From contig MFPL01000007.1 in NCBI GenBank assembly GCA_001784155.1, forward strand, positions 103,896 to 162,369: a stretch of 58,474 nt of DNA, in the 5' to 3' direction. Positions 9,513-20,370 of this stretch are shown one piece after another. A program made the position numbers and the translations under genes. This stretch comes from Candidatus Levybacteria bacterium RIFCSPLOWO2_12_FULL_41_12. GTDB lineage: Bacteria; Patescibacteriota; Microgenomatia; Levybacterales; UBA12049. How positions within the stretch are numbered: the stretch's first letter is position 1; each line of letters opens with the position of its first letter. Below the pieces are notes generated by a model, which worked only from the letters and a program-made list of their open reading frames with translations, did not search any database and had not been told where the DNA came from.

Positions 9513-9607
9513 ACATCTTAAAGCTTCTTTTTGTAATTTATTCTCTGACTGTTGTTGTTCTCTATGTTAAGTATTTACTTTGCAGAGGAGGGATATGTTT
9601 GTATTAG
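9494..9607 (+). CDS. Possible 37-aa single-span membrane peptide
   Basis: A GTG-started frame bridges two cluster genes and overlaps both. The peptide is basic at the N terminus (NARINILKLL) followed by a hydrophobic segment (LLFVIYSLTVVVLYVKYLL) and a short Cys-containing tail. There is no strong ribosome binding site. It could be a small membrane peptide, the coupled leader of the following gene, or the remnant N terminus of that gene after a frameshift. Composition alone supports it. Confidence 0.25.
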   Translation: MENARINILKLLFVIYSLTVVVLYVKYLLCRGGICLY

Positions 9608-11193
9608 CATTTCTGGTTGGAATTTATTCTTATTTAATTTTAAGCATTGGTCTTCTTGGCATTTTATATAGGGAAACTATTTATGTTTCATCGTTAATAT
9701 TCATTTTATTTTTTGTCTACATATATAAAAGTTATTTTATAGATGGGGTTAGACATGCTAAGCATTTCGCAGTTGAGGTCACAAAAGACAAGAAAATTTT
9801 ATTTCTAATTTGTCTTCTCTCAGCCCACGCATTAGTAAATCTTATAGGAGTACTGGGTCCTGAAATCTCCTTCGACGCCTTGTGGTACCATTTGACTCTT
9901 CCTAAAATTTATCTTCAAAATAATGAAGTCTTTTTTATCCCGGGAAGTCTCTTTTACTACTCGGCAATGCCAAAACTTACAGAAATGCTATACATTCCAG
10001 CAGTTCTTTTGAGTGGAGAAATCCTTGCAAAGCTTATACACTTTTCGTTTGGTGTTATCACGTGCATCTCGGTATATAAAATCACTCGGGAATTTTTAAA
10101 TAAAAGATACGCGGTTTTAGCATCACTGCTTTTTTATGGAAACTTGGTAGTAGGATGGGAATCTATCGCCTCTTACGTTGACCTATCTAGAACTTTTTTT
10201 GAGTCCCTTTCTTTTCTTGCATTTCTCTATTGGATTAAGACAAAAAAAGAGTATTTTTTCATTACTTCAGCTTTTATGTTGGGTCTTGCCGTTTCCTCAA
10301 AGGTGATAGCGTTAGGGAGTCTTGTGATTTATTTTGTTTTGATTGGAATGAATGTTGAAAAAGTAGCTGAGCGCATAAAGAGGGTTTTTATATTTTCTTT
10401 TCTTGCTATATTTCCTTCTCTGCCTTGGATTGCATTTGCCTACGTTCATACAGGTAATCCGGTCTATCCCTTTTTTACCGATCTTTATCAAACAAGACTC
10501 AATATAAACATATTTCCATACGACGTATTTAAAACAATTAGGGATACTTTTCTTTATGGACAGGATCCAATATCTCCAATCTACCTAATAATTATTCCTA
10601 TTGTTTTGGTAGTCTTTCCTAGATTGAAAAAATTGGCTAAAATGCCCTTTGTTTATAGCGGATTGGCTTTATTAATATGGTATTTGACGCCTCAAACAGG
10701 GGGTGGCAGGTTTATTCTTCCCTATCTTCCCGTACTCTCTGTTGCCACGCTTATTACGGTAAGCGCAGTAAGAGACAGGCTGATTAAAAAACTATTGGTG
10801 AGTCTTATGATATTTGTTTTTGTAGTTTCTATCGGTTATAGATTTCTCGCAAATCAGAAATTCATTGGCTTTCTGACGGGAGCCCAGTCAAAGAGCGAAT
10901 TTCTTAGAAAAAATCTTAATTTTTCGTATGGAGACTTTTACGATATTGATGGATTTTTCAAAAAAACAATTAAAGATTCGGACACGGTTCTGCTTTACGG
11001 TTTTCATAATCTTTACTACGCAGACTTTAAATTTGTTCATTCAAGCTATTCGAGAGAGGGCGACAAGTTTAATTATATTGCAACTCAAGGGGTCCAGATC
11101 CCTGAAAGGTTTAAGTATTGGCAGCTCATGTATTCAAATCCAGCAACTAATGTAAGAATTTATACCCTAGGAGGTAGAGAATGGATCTATTGA
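9595..11193 (+). CDS. Multi-spanning GT39-like membrane protein
   Basis: 532 aa from ATG 9595, which has AGGAGG three bases upstream. A TTG at 9580 would precede that motif and is less likely. About eleven membrane segments are visible. The first large loop contains LGPEISFDALWYHLTLPKIY, with the acidic residues expected at a GT-C active site. TGNPVYPFFTDLYQTRL lies in a later loop, a motif seen in many uncharacterised bacterial GT39-like proteins. It ends with a soluble tail of about 110 residues and overlaps the O-antigen ligase gene by 13 bases. Function in glycan transfer is inferred. Confidence 0.6.
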   Translation: MFVLAFLVGIYSYLILSIGLLGILYRETIYVSSLIFILFFVYIYKSYFIDGVRHAKHFAVEVTKDKKILFLICLLSAHALVNLIGVLGPEISFDALWYHLTLPKIYLQNNEVFFIPGSLFYYSAMPKLTEMLYIPAVLLSGEILAKLIHFSFGVITCISVYKITREFLNKRYAVLASLLFYGNLVVGWESIASYVDLSRTFFESLSFLAFLYWIKTKKEYFFITSAFMLGLAVSSKVIALGSLVIYFVLIGMNVEKVAERIKRVFIFSFLAIFPSLPWIAFAYVHTGNPVYPFFTDLYQTRLNINIFPYDVFKTIRDTFLYGQDPISPIYLIIIPIVLVVFPRLKKLAKMPFVYSGLALLIWYLTPQTGGGRFILPYLPVLSVATLITVSAVRDRLIKKLLVSLMIFVFVVSIGYRFLANQKFIGFLTGAQSKSEFLRKNLNFSYGDFYDIDGFFKKTIKDSDTVLLYGFHNLYYADFKFVHSSYSREGDKFNYIATQGVQIPERFKYWQLMYSNPATNVRIYTLGGREWIY

Positions 11194-12350
11194 TAGTAGC
11201 AATATTTCTAGTATTTCCACTGGGCGAGATAGCAAGAATACATCTGGGAGAAGTATCCGTTGGGCTGATTGACCTCCTAATGCTTCCCGCAATTTTTCTG
11301 TCTCTTAGGGTTTCTTACAAAGAAAAATCAAAACTGTTATATCCAATAGCGCTTACTGCGCTTGCGTTTCTTTTCTCTCTTTTGATTAACCTGTCTCAAT
11401 ACAGCTTGGATCAAAGTTTAGTAGCAATTCTATATCTTATCAGATGGATTTCTTATTCATCGATTTATATCATCCTATTGAGGTTTGCCCGGAAGAATAA
11501 AAAAAATCTATATCGTTATATGTTTTTTTCAGGAGCACTCTTTCTGACGTTAGGTTTTTTTCAGTATTTTTTCTATCCCAGTCTTAAAAACCTTTATTAT
11601 TTAGGGTGGGATGAACATATGTATAGACTTTTTTCAACTTTTCTAGATCCAAACTTCACTGGAATATTCATGTCTCTGTTTTTATTTTTTTCATTTATTC
11701 TGAGAGATAAAATAGCAGGTAAGAATAAAACTCTTAAGTTTCTAGTAGATACTTCGATTCCTTTTTCAGCGCTTGCTGTAGTTTTAACATATTCAAGGAG
11801 TGCTTTAATCACCCTTCTAACTGGGTTTTTCGTTTACTGCATTATAAAAAGAAACGTTAGGCTTCTTGCTTTCATTCTTTTTTCTTCAATATTGGTTTTT
11901 GTTGTCCTGTCTAAGAATTTCTACATAGAGAACACAAACCTCCTTCGTACTGCTTCTTCCAAGCAAAGACTCGAGACAATCGTTCAAAGTGTCGAAATTT
12001 ATAAAAAGAGTCCTGTTTTTGGAATAGGATTTAATGCTTTAAGGTATGCCAGGGAAGAAAGCGGATTTAAAGATAAATCACTATTTGGCCCAAGTCACTC
12101 CGGAGCGGGAGTGGATAATAGTTTTGTTTTTGTTTTGGTGACTTCTGGTATTGTGGGACTCGCGGCCTATCTTTATCTGCTGTACAGCATTTTTCTTCTG
12201 GCTGTTAAAAAACTTTCAGAGCCCGAAGGCGTTCTTCTTCTGGTTTCCCTCTCGGGACTAGTAATATCGTCTTTTTTTATCAACTCCTTGTTCTTCAGCT
12301 TTTTAATGATCTGGGTTTGGGCGCTTGCTGCTATTTCGGAGCGTACTTAA
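11181..12350 (+). CDS. O-antigen ligase/polymerase family protein (WaaL/Wzy-like)
   Basis: 389 aa with about eleven membrane segments. The signature of the Wzy/WaaL superfamily is present: VLTYSRSALITLL in a middle segment, then a large extracytoplasmic loop with KSPVFGIGFNALR and SHSGAGVDNSFVFVLVTSGIVGL. The loop His and Arg residues are those used for glycan transfer in this family. In this cluster it would polymerise the repeat unit or attach the finished polysaccharide to a surface acceptor; sequence alone cannot separate ligase from polymerase. It is the last gene of the plus-strand cluster and overlaps the convergent gene by 20 bases. Confidence 0.8.
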   Translation: MDLLIVAIFLVFPLGEIARIHLGEVSVGLIDLLMLPAIFLSLRVSYKEKSKLLYPIALTALAFLFSLLINLSQYSLDQSLVAILYLIRWISYSSIYIILLRFARKNKKNLYRYMFFSGALFLTLGFFQYFFYPSLKNLYYLGWDEHMYRLFSTFLDPNFTGIFMSLFLFFSFILRDKIAGKNKTLKFLVDTSIPFSALAVVLTYSRSALITLLTGFFVYCIIKRNVRLLAFILFSSILVFVVLSKNFYIENTNLLRTASSKQRLETIVQSVEIYKKSPVFGIGFNALRYAREESGFKDKSLFGPSHSGAGVDNSFVFVLVTSGIVGLAAYLYLLYSIFLLAVKKLSEPEGVLLLVSLSGLVISSFFINSLFFSFLMIWVWALAAISERT

Positions 12351-13038
12351 CTCTTACTACCTTCTCAGCTTTATTTCCTGCCTCATCCAGCGCCTCTACC
12401 TTGATATCATTGTCGCCGTCTTTTAGAGGAAGCATGTAGGAAAATCTGTCGTTATCCATCATAGCCCAGTATCCATTAATGGTAACCCTGCTATCTGAGT
12501 CTGTTTTGCCTTTAACTTCAAAGGGGCTTTTAGATACTTCTTGGCCGTCAGTAGGGGACTCGATTTCAATTTCAGGCGGGGTAAGCTTAATATTTATTAC
12601 GGTTGGGTCTGTGAATTCACTTTCTCTTTTATTATGGGTGGCCTTAAGCTTAATGATATTCTCTCCCTCAGAAAGATTTCTTCTGAATGAGAAATCTCCA
12701 TCTCCTGCTGTTTCTTCGTCGATTAGTTCGCCGTTTATGTAGAGTTGAACCTTATATCCGGGTAGAGATGAACCTGAAATCTCAACCCTTGCGCTGTTGG
12801 TGGCTTCAGGTAGGGGATTAAGTATAGGTGTAGAAACAAAATCGTCGCTGTTCTTTAGGCTGTCAATGTTTTTATTCCCGAATAAACTTCCCGTTTGAAA
12901 ACTAAGCGTAGCTAGAAGTGGAATACCAATCTTTATCAGAAATGTTAAAATCAGAATAATTCCAAGAAAACTTAAAATAATATTTCTCTTGGACTTTCTT
13001 TCGATGTTTTTATTAAGCCTTGATCCTCTTTTCTTCAT
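12331..13038 (-). CDS. Membrane-anchored protein with two Ig-like beta domains
   Basis: 235 aa. A basic cytoplasmic head (KKRGSRLNKNIERKSKRN) precedes one membrane segment (about residues 22-45). Two tandem beta-sandwich repeats follow, recognisable by the motifs VEISGSSLPGYKVQLYING and FEVKGKTDSDSRVTINGYW, each closed by an EGENIIKLKA or DGDNDIKVEA strand. This pattern resembles glucodextranase domain-B/Big-type repeats common in surface proteins. The ATG lies one base from the 3' end of tRNA-Thr, so it may be transcribed with the tRNA. Exact ligand or role unknown. Confidence 0.7.
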   Translation of the reverse strand: MKKRGSRLNKNIERKSKRNIILSFLGIILILTFLIKIGIPLLATLSFQTGSLFGNKNIDSLKNSDDFVSTPILNPLPEATNSARVEISGSSLPGYKVQLYINGELIDEETAGDGDFSFRRNLSEGENIIKLKATHNKRESEFTDPTVINIKLTPPEIEIESPTDGQEVSKSPFEVKGKTDSDSRVTINGYWAMMDNDRFSYMLPLKDGDNDIKVEALDEAGNKAEKVVRVKYAPK

Positions 13039-13039
13039 G

Positions 13040-13111
13040 AGCCGACAGCAGGAATCGAACCTGCGACCTAGTGTTTACGAAACACTTGCTCTGCCCCTGA
13101 GCTATGTCGGC
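13040..13111 (-). tRNA. tRNA-Thr (anticodon CGT)
   Basis: On the minus strand the 72 bases fold as a cloverleaf: acceptor GCCGACA with TGTCGGC, D stem GCTC/GAGC, anticodon stem AGTGT/ACACT with loop TTCGTAA, and T stem GCAGG/CCTGC with loop TTCGATT. The anticodon CGT (complement of 13077-13079) reads ACG threonine codons. CCA is not encoded. Confidence 0.95.
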
Positions 13112-13182
13112 AAACTGCCACTGACCCGCCAGCAACGCTTGCGCTAGCATAGCGGGCAGGGTTACTTAGGCGAACTACTGGT

Positions 13183-13211
13183 ATTTTATAAAACTCTGCC
13201 CAAAAGGGCAA
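13183..13211 (-). promoter_or_regulatory. Candidate promoter for tRNA-Thr
   Basis: On the minus strand TTGCCC (13206-13211), a 17-bp spacer and TAAAAT (13183-13188) point toward the tRNA, giving a leader of roughly 65 bases. A 5-bp hairpin (TGCCC-AAAA-GGGCA at 13197-13210) overlaps the -35 region. The whole 13112-13276 gap holds only this and the inverted repeats described in the findings. Confidence 0.4.
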
Positions 13212-13276
13212 ATTATCATATACGAGAAGACTGTGAGACGGGTGAACTGCCTAAGTGTTTCAATCCTTGTGGCAGA

Positions 13277-13894
13277 TTATTCGGTTGCAATACGTTTTGC
13301 TTCGCCCTTTATAGCTCCATTTTCGTAAATAAATTCAAGCGCTTCACCCTTTTTAGGGTAATAGTCTTTCTGCATTTGTGCGTAAGAATTCGGAATCCCA
13401 TCATTTCTTAATACCCAATAGAGAGCGCATAGAGGATCTCCATGCGAAACGATTGCGATAGCTCCGAAACCATTTCTTTTTGCCACGGATTGTATATGCT
13501 CAAAAGCTACCCTTTCTCTGTCAATTAAATGCTCTAAAGTTTCTTGGGTAGGCCCAAATGGATGAGCGTAGACATCACTCCCAACAGAATTCAACTCGTC
13601 CAGAGTATGTCCATCACTTTCATTTGGATCAACTTCCCTCAAATCTCTTACTGTTTCTAAATCTGCTATGCCTAGGTCTTCTTGCAAAATCCTTGCTGTT
13701 TGAGTAGTTCTTAAATAGGGACTTACGTATAACGCGTCTGGCACTATGCTATTCTTTACTAGTTCTTTTGCTAGCGCGTGAGCCTGTTTTTCTCCAAGTT
13801 TAGATAGGGGAGAATCGGGAAGAGAAACTAGTCTTCTGCCCTGATCATCGACTGGTCCCTTTTGATCAGTATGTCTTATGAGTAGAACTTTCAC
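13277..13894 (-). CDS. Histidine phosphatase family protein (phosphoglycerate mutase-like)
   Basis: 205 aa. The phosphohistidine motif LLIRHTDQ lies at the N terminus, with the other catalytic elements in order: VSPYLRTTQTA (second Arg), and IVSHGDP near residue 155 (second His). This is the branch-2-like architecture of broad-specificity phosphatases. The substrate cannot be read, because the family covers phosphosugars, phosphoproteins and nucleotides. The start is GTG 13894, supported by a promoter with its -10 six bases upstream. It lies between an unknown small gene and tRNA-Thr. Confidence 0.85.
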   Translation of the reverse strand: MKVLLIRHTDQKGPVDDQGRRLVSLPDSPLSKLGEKQAHALAKELVKNSIVPDALYVSPYLRTTQTARILQEDLGIADLETVRDLREVDPNESDGHTLDELNSVGSDVYAHPFGPTQETLEHLIDRERVAFEHIQSVAKRNGFGAIAIVSHGDPLCALYWVLRNDGIPNSYAQMQKDYYPKKGEALEFIYENGAIKGEAKRIATE

Positions 13895-13900
13895 TTAGCT

Positions 13901-13929
13901 ATTTTATAAAATTGAGGATTAAAGAGCAA
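13901..13929 (-). promoter_or_regulatory. Promoter of the histidine phosphatase gene, leaderless geometry
   Basis: Minus strand: TTGCTC (13924-13929), 17-bp spacer, TAAAAT (13901-13906), then 6 bases to GTG 13894. The -35 lies inside the end of the upstream gene. Confidence 0.5.
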
Positions 13930-14239
13930 ACTCAGAGGAGTCATCCTGCCAGGAGTAAACGATACGCGAGCCCGTAAGAGTTCTTAGCGTTGGGAATTTG
14001 GCTTGTTTTAAAGCTTCACCTCTTAATGTTTCATTTGTTACTAAAACAACTTCTCCGTCGTCTATTTCGTGATCCACTCTTACCTCGGCGGGTCCAGTTT
14101 CTGTTAATGTATCTCTGAATGTTAGGACATCAAGTTGAGTAGCGTGAGTATAAGCCCGTAGTGTAACAGTTTTTCCCGCTCGAAATGGTTCTCCCTTTTT
14201 GAGTCCAAAGAATTGTTCTTTCTGTCCGTATAGTGTCAT
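13919..14239 (-). CDS. Hypothetical protein, 106 aa
   Basis: No family was recognised. The protein is soluble and strand-rich (AGKTVTLRAYTHATQLDVLTF, EVVLVTNETLRGEAL), with no membrane segment or Cys. The start at ATG 14239 was preferred over TTG 14275 because a promoter ends 7 bases upstream of the ATG. It lies between the ATP synthase operon and the phosphatase gene, both on the same strand. Confidence 0.55.
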   Translation of the reverse strand: MTLYGQKEQFFGLKKGEPFRAGKTVTLRAYTHATQLDVLTFRDTLTETGPAEVRVDHEIDDGEVVLVTNETLRGEALKQAKFPTLRTLTGSRIVYSWQDDSSEFAL

Positions 14240-14246
14240 ATCGAGG

Positions 14247-14275
14247 AATATATCATACAAAAATCGAATATTCAA
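14247..14275 (-). promoter_or_regulatory. Promoter of the 106-aa gene, leaderless geometry
   Basis: Minus strand: TTGAAT (14270-14275), 17-bp spacer, TATATT (14247-14252), then 7 bases to ATG 14239. Confidence 0.5.
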
Positions 14276-14314
14276 CTATCTTTTCAAAACTACGATTGAC
14301 GTAAATGACCGCAA

Positions 14315-16981
<2,667 letters not shown>

Positions 16982-18517
16982 TTATTTAAAAACTTTCTTA
17001 AATCCAGTCACAGATTTTTCCATTTCCTTTAATACTGTCTCTGAAGGTTTTTCTCCCGCTGATAGGATAGAGATAAGTTTTGAATAGTTTCTGGTAATGT
17101 ACTGATGATATTCCTTCTCAAACTTACCAATCCGATCAACAGGAATGTCATCTAAGTGTCCATTTGTTACTGCCCATATGCTTAGGATTTCAAGGGGTTC
17201 GGGTAAGGGCTGGTATTGCCCTTGCTTGAGAATTTCCTGTGTTCTTTTTCCCCTCTCTAAAGCAGAGGCAGTTGCGGGATCGAGATCTGAGCCAAACTGT
17301 GAAAAAGCAGCAAGCTCAGCGAATTGTGCCAACTCGAGCTTCATTTTTCCAGAAACAGACTTCATTGCCGAAGTTTGTGCCGATCCGCCAACTCTTGATA
17401 CCGAAGTACCTATGTTAATTGCAGGCCTAACCCCGCCATTAAATAGATCTGATTGTAAATAGATTTGGCCGTCTGTAATAGATATAACATTTGTTGGGAT
17501 GTAGGCTGAAATATCATTTGCCTGAGTCTCAATTACAGGAAGGGCAGTGATTGATCCGCCTCCATTTTTTGCGTTTAGTTTTACAGCCCGTTCGAGAAGT
17601 CTTGAATGAAGATAGAAAACGTCTCCGGGATAGGCCTCCCTACCCGCAGGACGCTTTAAGACCAACGAAATCTGTCTATAAGCCCATGCATGTTTAGTCA
17701 GATCATCGTAGACCACGAGAACATCCTGGCCTTTTTCAAGAAAGTATTCAGCTATTGCAGCTCCGGAATAGGGAGCCAGATATTGTAAAGCTGCCGGATC
17801 CGATGCAGAGGCCGAAACAACTATCGTATATTCCATAGCTTCATTCTCCTCGAGTTTTCCGATGATCCGAGTAATATTGCTTCTTTTCTGGCCAATCGCA
17901 ACATATATACAAACAACTGGTCTAAGTCCAGTCGATTTGCCCTTGTTTTTGTTGTAAGATTTCTGATTTATTATCGTGTCAATCGCGATAGCAGTTTTAC
18001 CAAGCCCTCGGTCTCCGATGATAAGCTCTCTTTGGCCGCGCCCGATGGGAAACATAGCGTCAATTGCTTTGATACCTGTCTTGATGGGTGTATTAACAGG
18101 CTCTCTCTCAACAACGCCTGCAGCTATTTTTTCAAGTGGCATTTGTTTTCCCTTTTTAATCCTTGTCCGACCATCCTGAGGATCACCAAGTGGGCCTATG
18201 ACACGTCCTAAAAGGTCCTCAGATACGCTAATAGATAACATTTCTCCCGTTCTTTTGACTAAGTCTCCCTCTTTTATTTCGTCTCCGCCTCCCAGAAGAA
18301 TAATTGATACCGAGTCTTCGTCTAGATCCAATATTACTCCCGAAGTATTTCCGTCAAATTCCACCCTCTCTCCCATTGTTGCCCGGGAAAGGCCCGATGC
18401 CCTTATGACCCCGTCTGTATTTCTCTCTACTACACCGATATTTTGAACTTTAGGATCGGAGCTAAGAGAGCTAAGCTTCTTTTCAAGCTGTTGTAATATG
18501 TCTTCGCTATTTATCAT
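16982..18517 (-). CDS. atpA: ATP synthase F1 alpha subunit
   Basis: 511 aa. The P-loop reads IIGDRGLGKTAIA, where many alpha subunits have GDRQTGKT. The other landmarks are normal: VYVAIGQKRSNI, PYSGAAIAEYFLEKGQDVLVVYDDLTKHAWAYRQ, RPAGREAYPGDVFYLHSRLLERA, and SVSRVGGSAQ for the arginine finger segment. It forms the non-catalytic nucleotide sites of F1. It overlaps atpH by 11 bases. Confidence 0.97.
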   Translation of the reverse strand: MINSEDILQQLEKKLSSLSSDPKVQNIGVVERNTDGVIRASGLSRATMGERVEFDGNTSGVILDLDEDSVSIILLGGGDEIKEGDLVKRTGEMLSISVSEDLLGRVIGPLGDPQDGRTRIKKGKQMPLEKIAAGVVEREPVNTPIKTGIKAIDAMFPIGRGQRELIIGDRGLGKTAIAIDTIINQKSYNKNKGKSTGLRPVVCIYVAIGQKRSNITRIIGKLEENEAMEYTIVVSASASDPAALQYLAPYSGAAIAEYFLEKGQDVLVVYDDLTKHAWAYRQISLVLKRPAGREAYPGDVFYLHSRLLERAVKLNAKNGGGSITALPVIETQANDISAYIPTNVISITDGQIYLQSDLFNGGVRPAINIGTSVSRVGGSAQTSAMKSVSGKMKLELAQFAELAAFSQFGSDLDPATASALERGKRTQEILKQGQYQPLPEPLEILSIWAVTNGHLDDIPVDRIGKFEKEYHQYITRNYSKLISILSAGEKPSETVLKEMEKSVTGFKKVFK

Positions 18518-18869
18518 AATCTGCTATTTTCCTCAAGTTATTCTCAAGCAGGTCTTTAAGACTTAGCTCGTAAATATTATCGTAATTTCTTATCTTTACA
18601 CCCGCGAGGAGAGTAGAATCTATCGTTATTTCTATTTTTTTCTCTGGGTAAATAACTGAGAAGGTTTTTTGAACAAATGCTTTAATCTCGTTATTTTCAG
18701 GGATGGAAATATATACAGTCTGTTTGTCGATAAGCCTCTTTAAAGCCTTCAGGTATGTTCTTAAGTCGCTCTTTTTCAAAACCCTACTAATTCTTTTGAA
18801 TTTTGCTAAGTCTAGGTTATTTTTTTTAAAACTGTATAGGGCGAGTGTGTTAACCGTTTTCTTATTCAT
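18507..18869 (-). CDS. atpH: ATP synthase F1 delta subunit, short form
   Basis: 120 aa, against about 175-185 in most bacteria. The C-terminal part has the expected family pattern (EKKIEITIDSTLLAGVKIRNYDNIYELSLKDLLENN). The N-terminal helical domain that binds the alpha crown is reduced to about 70 residues. Position between atpF and atpA supports the call. It links the peripheral stalk to F1. The reduction may be normal for this lineage; there is no sign of a frameshift within the gene. Confidence 0.8.
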   Translation of the reverse strand: MNKKTVNTLALYSFKKNNLDLAKFKRISRVLKKSDLRTYLKALKRLIDKQTVYISIPENNEIKAFVQKTFSVIYPEKKIEITIDSTLLAGVKIRNYDNIYELSLKDLLENNLRKIADYDK

Positions 18870-19371
18870 TATGTTCTAATCTTATCTGATCAGCCGCCTT
18901 TTTGATAAGAGTCTTTTGTTGGTTTTTATCTAAGAGATGCGATAGGGAATTTTCTAAAATCTTAAGCGCAATCCCCGAAACCCTTGCCATAAGTTTATTC
19001 TCAGCGTCTTCTGTTTCCTGCTGGATGGTAAGACGAGCCCCTGTGATAAGCCTTTCTGATTGAGTTTTGGCCTTCAGTTCTATTTCGGAAGCCATTTCCT
19101 CTGCCTGAATCCTAGCTTCACCGACTATTTTATCAGCTTGAGCCTGAGCACTTTTTAACATCTTCTGCTCTTGATCTTGTGCATCAGCCAGGATTTTCTG
19201 GCCTTCTTCGGAATCCTTAATCCCCTTTTTAATATCAAACTCGCGCTTCCTAAGTATCTCAAGAATAGGTTTATACGCAAACCTTTTTAAGAGGTAAAAA
19301 ATTATTAAGAAATTAACAATTTGTGCAATTAACAGAATCGGATTTACACCGAAATCTTTAAGAATTTCCAT
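18862..19371 (-). CDS. atpF: ATP synthase Fo b subunit
   Basis: 169 aa. One N-terminal membrane segment (NPILLIAQIVNFLIIFYLLKR) is followed by a long charged helix (KREFDIKKGIKDSEEGQKILA onward), the dimeric peripheral stalk. Length is typical. It overlaps atpH by 8 bases and follows atpE by one base. Confidence 0.93.
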   Translation of the reverse strand: MEILKDFGVNPILLIAQIVNFLIIFYLLKRFAYKPILEILRKREFDIKKGIKDSEEGQKILADAQDQEQKMLKSAQAQADKIVGEARIQAEEMASEIELKAKTQSERLITGARLTIQQETEDAENKLMARVSGIALKILENSLSHLLDKNQQKTLIKKAADQIRLEHNE

Positions 19372-19372
19372 C

Positions 19373-19579
19373 TTATCCTATAAATGCGAGAATCAAGGAA
19401 TAGATAGCAATAGCTTCGGCAAATGCCATAGCTAAAAGCATTGCTGGTAGAATTCTTCCGGATGCTTCTGGATTTCTCCCCAAAGCTTCCATTGCCTTCG
19501 CTCCTATAAATCCGACTGCAAGCGCGGGTCCTAATCCTCCAATCGCAATGATCAAACCTCCTGAAACGCTAATATTCAT
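19373..19579 (-). CDS. atpE: ATP synthase Fo c subunit (proton-type by motif)
   Basis: 68 aa hairpin. Helix 1 is Gly/Ala-rich (LIIAIGGLGPALAVGFIGAKA), the polar loop is R35-N36-P37, and helix 2 carries the ion-binding Glu55 (AFAEAIAIYSLILAF). Sodium-type rings have Gln in helix 1 and Ser-Thr after the Glu. Here those positions are Val22, Ala56 and Ile57, so proton coupling is the likelier reading. The ring drives rotation of gamma and epsilon. Confidence 0.95.
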   Translation of the reverse strand: MNISVSGGLIIAIGGLGPALAVGFIGAKAMEALGRNPEASGRILPAMLLAMAFAEAIAIYSLILAFIG

Positions 19580-19580
19580 G

Positions 19581-20324
19581 TTATAAGCTCACCTCCTTAG
19601 CCTCTTCGTGATGAGGCGTTGTTAATATTACCATGAAAGCCATTGTGAGCATAGCAAAAACAAGGCCTTGCACTGCGCCCACAATAACTTCCAAAAGTAA
19701 GAAAGGCAAGGGGAAAATAAAGGCAAATATATTTGAAACCGTTTCCAGCACTACCTCGCCAGCGTAAATATTACCAAAAAGTCGAAAGGAGAGCGATATA
19801 ACTTTTGTAATCTCCGAAATTATCTCAAGTGCCCCTACGAATAGAAGGATGGGGCTCAGTGAAATAAACCGGCCAATGTATGCTTTTAACCCTAATGCTC
19901 TTATGCTCATGATGTGGGTAGCTGCTACGGATATGAGTGCTAGGGCAAGTGTTGTGTTGAGGTCTGTAGTAGTACTTCTAATAATGGGAATTAGGTGGTT
20001 TTCGTCTTGAACTATCCCAACTGTAGTAAACCCGGGTATTAATCCGCTCCAATTAGCGATTACTATGAATAAAAAAAAAGTCATGAAGAAGGGAAAAATT
20101 TTTGACGTCCGGTCTCCTGCTATAGACTCGGTTAAGTTATAAAAACCGCCAATTATTAATTCGGCAACGTTTTGGAGTCTGCCTGGAATTAAACTGATTT
20201 TCTTTTTATGAATGAGAACGATCAAAGATACAAGAACTAGGTCTACGAAAATTGTATTAATGAATGTATTGGTTACGGGGAATGATCCTACAAAAAAAAT
20301 AACCTCTGACGCGAATGACGGCAT
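19581..20324 (-). CDS. atpB: ATP synthase Fo a subunit
   Basis: 247 aa with five to six membrane segments. The essential Arg lies in ISLSFRLFGNIYAGEVVL, and the last helix has LVFAMLTMAFMVIL. NWSGLIPGF is the expected mid-protein motif. It is the first gene of the eight-gene operon, one base before atpE, and no atpI precedes it. Transcription starts from the promoter at 20334-20362, probably without a leader. Confidence 0.95.
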   Translation of the reverse strand: MPSFASEVIFFVGSFPVTNTFINTIFVDLVLVSLIVLIHKKKISLIPGRLQNVAELIIGGFYNLTESIAGDRTSKIFPFFMTFFLFIVIANWSGLIPGFTTVGIVQDENHLIPIIRSTTTDLNTTLALALISVAATHIMSIRALGLKAYIGRFISLSPILLFVGALEIISEITKVISLSFRLFGNIYAGEVVLETVSNIFAFIFPLPFLLLEVIVGAVQGLVFAMLTMAFMVILTTPHHEEAKEVSL

Positions 20325-20333
20325 TGTATATTT

Positions 20334-20362
20334 ATTTTAAGGACAAATTAGCCTTAAGTCAA
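20334..20362 (-). promoter_or_regulatory. ATP synthase operon promoter
   Basis: Minus strand: TTGACT (20357-20362), exactly 17 bp, then TAAAAT (20334-20339). The -10 is 9 bases from ATG 20324, so the leader should be no more than about 3 bases. It occupies the whole gap between dnaE and atpB. Confidence 0.7.
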
Positions 20363-20370
20363 GAAGAAAA

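Noticed and set aside
19373-19579. Sodium-type ATP synthase c ring
   Set aside because: The helix-1 Gln and the Ser-Thr after the ion-binding Glu are absent.
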